From: an uncultured Phascolarctobacterium sp.
GTDB taxonomy: Bacteria; Bacillota; Negativicutes; Acidaminococcales; Acidaminococcaceae
NCBI GenBank assembly: GCA_900551745.1
Contig: URXA01000013.1
Span: 1-34,044, forward strand
Direction: 5' to 3'
Length of the DNA stretch: 34,044 nt
In this document: positions 31,238 through 34,044 of the stretch, piece by piece
Layout: each line of letters opens with the position of its first letter
How positions within the stretch are numbered: the stretch's first letter is position 1
The notes under the pieces: generated by a model
What the model was told of the DNA's origin: nothing
Databases searched by the model: none
Seen by the model: the letters and a program-made list of their open reading frames with translations, nothing else
Made by a program: the position numbers and the translations under genes

Positions 31238-31393
31238 ACGTTTCAATATTTTGCTATATTTTATAAAATGCAAAATATCTTTTATCTTTTTTATTCCCGT
31301 ATTAAAATCTGGGAATTTTTTCTTATTTTCTTCTTTTAATTCCGCGACAGCTTTTTCCAAATCGTTAATGGCTGTATCAATTAATTTTTCCAT
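31232..31393 (-). CDS. Small basic helical protein downstream of Cro
   Basis: 53 residues, below common ORF limits. The SD AAAGGGGG overlaps the end of the Cro-like gene, and the ATG at 31393 follows it closely. The protein is helical: EKLIDTAINDLEKAVAELKEENKKK, then KKIKDILHFIKYSKILKRL. The basic amphipathic C-terminus may bind membrane or nucleic acid. It overlaps the plus-strand gene end by 6 bp. Confidence 0.6.
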   Translation of the reverse strand: MEKLIDTAINDLEKAVAELKEENKKKFPDFNTGIKKIKDILHFIKYSKILKRL

Positions 31394-31395
31394 AC

Positions 31396-31623
31396 CTATG
31401 CCCCCTTTGCTGCTTTTTCATCTTTATCGTCACGTAAGCTCATAGGATTTATTTTTAAAAATTTGCATATTTTCAAAAATTCATCTGCTCTCAACTTTCT
31501 TTTACCATTTTCTTTTAAAGTAGAATACATAACTTTCAACGGTAAATTTGCACCTTCACATACTGCTTTTACCGGAATATGTCTTTCTTTTATAATGTTA
31601 TAAATTTTTTGTGTGACATCCAT
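31396..31623 (-). CDS. Cro-like XRE-family HTH regulator
   Basis: 75 residues. TQKIYNIIKERHIPVKAVCEGANLPLKVMYSTLKENGKRKLRADEFLKICKFLKINPMSL is a five-helix XRE-type HTH with short ends. It is the first gene leftward from the divergent switch region and has a good SD (AGGGGG). By position it is the lytic repressor (Cro role), turning off the CI promoter. Its promoter and operators are described separately. Confidence 0.82.
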   Translation of the reverse strand: MDVTQKIYNIIKERHIPVKAVCEGANLPLKVMYSTLKENGKRKLRADEFLKICKFLKINPMSLRDDKDEKAAKGA

Positions 31624-31641
31624 AATACCACCCCCTTCCTT

Positions 31642-31769
31642 TCTTCATTTTGAAGATTTTTATTTTATTGTAATCTTCTTTTCGTAGAAAGCCAACTATC
31701 TCAGCAGTCTTTTTTCTTCTTTTTGAAGATTTTTTTCTTTACTTCGGGGAATTTAAGTGTTATTATAAT
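31642..31769. promoter_or_regulatory. Immunity switch: divergent promoters with two palindromic operators
   Basis: The palindrome TCTTC-N5-GAAGA occurs at 31642-31656 and 31715-31729, each with an AT-rich GATTTTT extension. A half site TCTTC lies at 31674-31678. The Cro promoter (minus) is TTGGCT (31695-31690), 17 bases, TACAAT (31672-31667); the half site lies in its spacer and one palindrome just after its start. The CI promoter has TATAAT at 31764-31769 without a good -35, so it may depend on activation. Sites are seen directly; binding is inferred. Confidence 0.7.
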
Positions 31770-31787
31770 TTCAACAAGGAGGGTAAT

Positions 31788-32171
31788 ATGGATATAGGAA
31801 CTCTTTTAAAATTGAAAAGAAAAGAATTGAATCTGTCTGTCAAACAAGTTGTAGATTCTCTAAAGAGCTATAATATTTCAATATCAGAAAAAACTTTATA
31901 TGGTTGGGAAAACAATTATAGACAACCAGACGCAGACACATTTCTAATTCTATGCGCCATTTATCAAATTTCTAATGTATTAGATTATTTCTTAAATGAA
32001 CAAACCAAAGATTATTCAACAAAAGAATCTATTCTAATAAAAAAATACCGCCAACTTACTGCAGAACAGCAAGGAGCGGTAGAGAATAATATCGACTATT
32101 TTATTCAAGTAAATAAAAAAGATGAAACAACGGAAAACGGCGAAAACCCGTTCGAAAACAAGGTCGGGTAA
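31788..32171 (+). CDS. CI-like repressor, short form without peptidase domain
   Basis: 127 residues. IGTLLKLKRKELNLSVKQVVDSLKSYNISISEKTLYGWENNYRQPDADTFLILCAIYQI is an XRE HTH with the typical Y-x-W-E and P-D-x-x-x-F. A helical C-terminal part (KESILIKKYRQLTAEQQGAVENNIDYF) follows; it matches the short linker region often found in phage repressors. There is no S24 autocleavage domain, so induction by RecA cleavage of this protein is unlikely. SD AAGGAGG. It diverges from the Cro-like gene. Confidence 0.85.
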   Translation: MDIGTLLKLKRKELNLSVKQVVDSLKSYNISISEKTLYGWENNYRQPDADTFLILCAIYQISNVLDYFLNEQTKDYSTKESILIKKYRQLTAEQQGAVENNIDYFIQVNKKDETTENGENPFENKVG

Positions 32172-32218
32172 TATATGTCGATTTTAATAAATAATCTAAA
32201 GAGGTACTATATTTTACT

Positions 32219-33331
32219 ATGTTAGATAATTTAGAATCGCTAGCACGAAGCTTCATTAATAACAAGAATCGTGAATTAGTATTATTGGAAAACTTTTATG
32301 GTTCCACGACAACAAACAATATTTTCTATTATCCTGATTTCATTGCTATTGATTTTGAAACAGCAAACAGAAATCGTAATTCTGCCTGTTCCCTTGCTTT
32401 AATCGTTGTAGAAGAAAACCAAATAGTAAATAAAAAACACTGGTATATAAATCCTCCGACAGACGATTTTTATTTTTCTTACTTACATGGTATAACCAAA
32501 TCAACTGTTTTAAATGCACCAACTTTAGCTGAACTTTGGGAAACAGAACTTAAATTCTATATAGAAAATAAAATCATAGTAGCTCATAATGCTTCTTTTG
32601 ATATTTCTGTTTTACAAACTTCATTGTCGGAAGCCGGAATCACTCAACCAAAAATCCCATATTTAGATACAGTTGAGTATACACGAAACTTTTTCCCAAC
32701 CCTCGAAAATCATAAATTACCTACTGTTTGTAAATTTCTTGGAATTTCATTGAATCATCATAATGCTTTGAGCGACGCCGAAGCTTGTGCCCAAATAGTA
32801 ATAAAATTAAATTCACAAGAATATGCAACAAATTCTGCTGAAAATTTAGTAAAAATTTATCAAACTACGGAAGAAGGCACACATCTATATAAAAAAATAA
32901 AGGATAAAATTGAAATTTCACATTCTACGAACATCAAAGACTATTATTATTTTCTCTACCTCCTACAAAAATGTTTAGTTGACACCGAGAAAACCGTAAC
33001 AGATTCTTTTGCTGCTAAAATTTTCCGCAGTACCGGTGATGTTTACTTAAAGTGTTATGATTATGTTGGTGCAATTTTTTTCTATTCATTAGCAAACAAT
33101 ATATATGATCGTGCCGGCGTAAAAAAGGTTCTACAAAATTTAGAAAAAGAACATCCAGATAAATACCAAGAAGTAGAAAAAATGGTAACCACCAATACTT
33201 TTGCCGAAAATTTATTTGTTAATCAGACACCAAGCAAAGAATTAAAAAGCGCTGTTGCAAAAAATGGCTGTTTTGGATGCGCTTTACCTGCTCTATCAAT
33301 ATTATTTTTATTTGTAATGTTTTTAATCTAA
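32219..33331 (+). CDS. DEDDh (DnaQ-like) exonuclease with C-terminal membrane anchor
   Basis: 370 residues. Residues 40-200 are a DnaQ-fold 3'-5' exonuclease with all catalytic motifs: Exo I D45 and E47 (IDFETA), Exo II D128 (HNASFD), Exo III H181 and D186 (HNALSDA). Residues about 205-330 are helical and of unknown family, with TPR-like AAKIFRSTGDVYLKCYDYVGAIFFYSLA. The end (about 349-370, CFGCALPALSILFLFVMFLI) is a hydrophobic helix that would tether the enzyme to the membrane. The nearest SD (AGAGGT) is 14 bases from the ATG, so the start is slightly uncertain. It sits on the lysogeny side between repressor and int and may be immunity or exclusion cargo. Confidence 0.82.
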   Translation: MLDNLESLARSFINNKNRELVLLENFYGSTTTNNIFYYPDFIAIDFETANRNRNSACSLALIVVEENQIVNKKHWYINPPTDDFYFSYLHGITKSTVLNAPTLAELWETELKFYIENKIIVAHNASFDISVLQTSLSEAGITQPKIPYLDTVEYTRNFFPTLENHKLPTVCKFLGISLNHHNALSDAEACAQIVIKLNSQEYATNSAENLVKIYQTTEEGTHLYKKIKDKIEISHSTNIKDYYYFLYLLQKCLVDTEKTVTDSFAAKIFRSTGDVYLKCYDYVGAIFFYSLANNIYDRAGVKKVLQNLEKEHPDKYQEVEKMVTTNTFAENLFVNQTPSKELKSAVAKNGCFGCALPALSILFLFVMFLI

Positions 33332-33454
33332 AAAGAACATACGATGCCAGCAACTACATAGACTATCCAATTATTATACACAACATATAGTTATCGTAAG
33401 AGTTTATAGACAATAAAAATATTAGCAAATTTTTAAAATAGGATGTGCTTAATT
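33332..33454. other. Intergenic stretch
   Basis: About 120 AT-rich bases between the exonuclease and the GNAT-like gene. No clear hairpin, promoter or short gene is seen beyond a TTATAC-like element near 33374. Confidence 0.4.
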
Positions 33455-33931
33455 ATGTGTCTAACGCCTAAACCCCAAACTACCTACCCAAAAAGTGTTA
33501 TTAATTTTGTCAAAGATAACCCAAAAGCCTACAATCAAAAAAATTTAGAATTATTATCAGAAAATATTCTAGTTAAACAAAGTGATTATTTGTTTAACAT
33601 CTATAGTAATGATAGCCATATTGGTTTTATCTTATGCTGCTTACAAGTTGACGATTACTATAAATCTTTTTATGCAGATAAATACAAGGATTATCCTATC
33701 TATGAAGTAGAAGTCGGTATTTTTGACGAATTTCAAAAAGCAGGATTTTTATCAAAATTTTTAAATTTAATTACTTCTAATAATTTATTAAAATCACCTT
33801 GTATTCTCGGCATAATTGTAGAACAAGAAAATCCATTAAAAAGAAAGATTTTTAATATTTTAAATTCCAGTAAATTTAAATGTTCCTATAACGATTCCGA
33901 TGCACCTTTTGAGTATTATATAGTAATATAA
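33455..33931 (+). CDS. GNAT-like acetyltransferase (tentative)
   Basis: 158 residues using the ATG at 33455, which has AGGA 11 bases upstream; an ATG at 33443 adds four residues but lacks an SD. The C-terminal half has a GNAT-like order: YEVEVGIFDEFQKAGFLSKFLNLI (strand, then acetyl-CoA loop-helix), a strand (SPCILGIIVE) and a helix before an aromatic ending. The canonical Q/RxxGxG/A is only partly kept (QKAGFL). It could be a diverged member of the fold. It lies between the exonuclease and int on the lysogeny side. Confidence 0.45.
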   Translation: MCLTPKPQTTYPKSVINFVKDNPKAYNQKNLELLSENILVKQSDYLFNIYSNDSHIGFILCCLQVDDYYKSFYADKYKDYPIYEVEVGIFDEFQKAGFLSKFLNLITSNNLLKSPCILGIIVEQENPLKRKIFNILNSSKFKCSYNDSDAPFEYYIVI

Positions 33932-33942
33932 AGATAAATAAC

Positions 33943-33968
33943 CGCCCGGTGTTGGCGCACCGAACGGC
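33943..33968 (-). terminator. Hairpin before the integrase leader
   Basis: CCGCCCGGTG (33943-33952) can pair with CACCGAACGG (33959-33968) with two mismatches. On the minus strand those become G-U wobbles, and the stem is followed by TTATTT. No U-run follows on the plus strand. It lies after the GNAT-like gene and may act as a weak bidirectional terminator. Confidence 0.4.
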
Positions 33969-33989
33969 TGTGTAATAACCCCACCTCTC

Positions 33990-34044
33990 AAAAGTAAGGC
34001 TGATTACGCTAATATTATAACATATTGCAACCAGCCTTTACTAC
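33990..34044. repeat. 55-bp exact terminal direct repeat (right copy)
   Basis: Identical to positions 1-55; it marks the overlap that closes the circle. All features that run across the ends, notably the integrase leader, should be read across this join. Confidence 0.9.

Noticed and set aside
1..34044. Terminal repeats as LTR or att sites
   Set aside because: The length equals a common k-mer and the repeat cuts the int leader; the tRNA-derived attP lies elsewhere.

Overview
The window is a complete temperate siphophage (prophage-type) genome recovered as a circle. Its first 55 bases recur exactly as its last 55 bases, so the unique circle is 33,989 bp. Strong Shine-Dalgarno sites, a GH25 lysin, a TcdE-type holin, an HK97-type head module and a DnaD-like initiator point to a Bacillota (Firmicutes) host. 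A possible spanin-like protein would fit a diderm Bacillota host such as a Negativicute, but that is inference only. The phage probably integrates into a tRNA-Arg(ACG) gene, because positions 2765-2809 carry the 3' half of such a tRNA ending in CCA.

Layout. 1-2.9 kb: tyrosine integrase (+), then a leftward pair made of a Panacea-domain (DUF4065) protein and a three-helix membrane protein (candidate toxin-antitoxin), then attP with flanking GGGGAA repeats and a phage-supplied terminator. 3.0-4.6 kb: a lone OLD/SMC-type ATPase, probably defence cargo. After integration these two cargo loci lie at opposite ends of the prophage. 4.6-6.3 kb: lysis genes (spanin-like protein, GH25 muramidase, holin). 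6.3-15.5 kb: tail genes (assembly chaperone, glycine-rich adhesin, hub, Dit, tape measure, frameshifted chaperones G/GT, major tail protein, tail completion proteins and connectors). 15.5-22.7 kb: head and packaging genes (connector, HK97 capsid protein, protease, portal, small membrane protein, TerL, TerS, HNH). 22.8-28.8 kb: early and replication genes (late regulator, helicase-loader-like protein, initiator with an internal iteron origin, sliding clamp, zinc-ribbon proteins, DUF2786-like protein, LysM-like protein). All of this is on the minus strand.

28.9-31.4 kb is an accessory patch. It holds three plus-strand genes, each meeting a small minus-strand gene tail to tail with overlapping 3' ends, plus a broken HTH gene. 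One plus-strand gene has five 30-residue repeats. 31.4-32.2 kb is the immunity switch: a Cro-like gene (-) and a short CI-like repressor (+) divergent around TCTTC-N5-GAAGA operators. 32.2-33.9 kb holds two lysogeny-side plus-strand genes: a DEDDh exonuclease with a C-terminal membrane anchor and a GNAT-like protein.

How it works together: repressor and integrase maintain lysogeny. On induction, Cro and the early leftward operon express the replication genes, whose initiator probably binds eight 12-bp iterons inside its own gene. The ArpU-like regulator sits just before a terminator at the early/late boundary, and packaging, head, tail and lysis genes follow in one long leftward operon. Function calls rest on reading protein motifs by eye; no database search was run.
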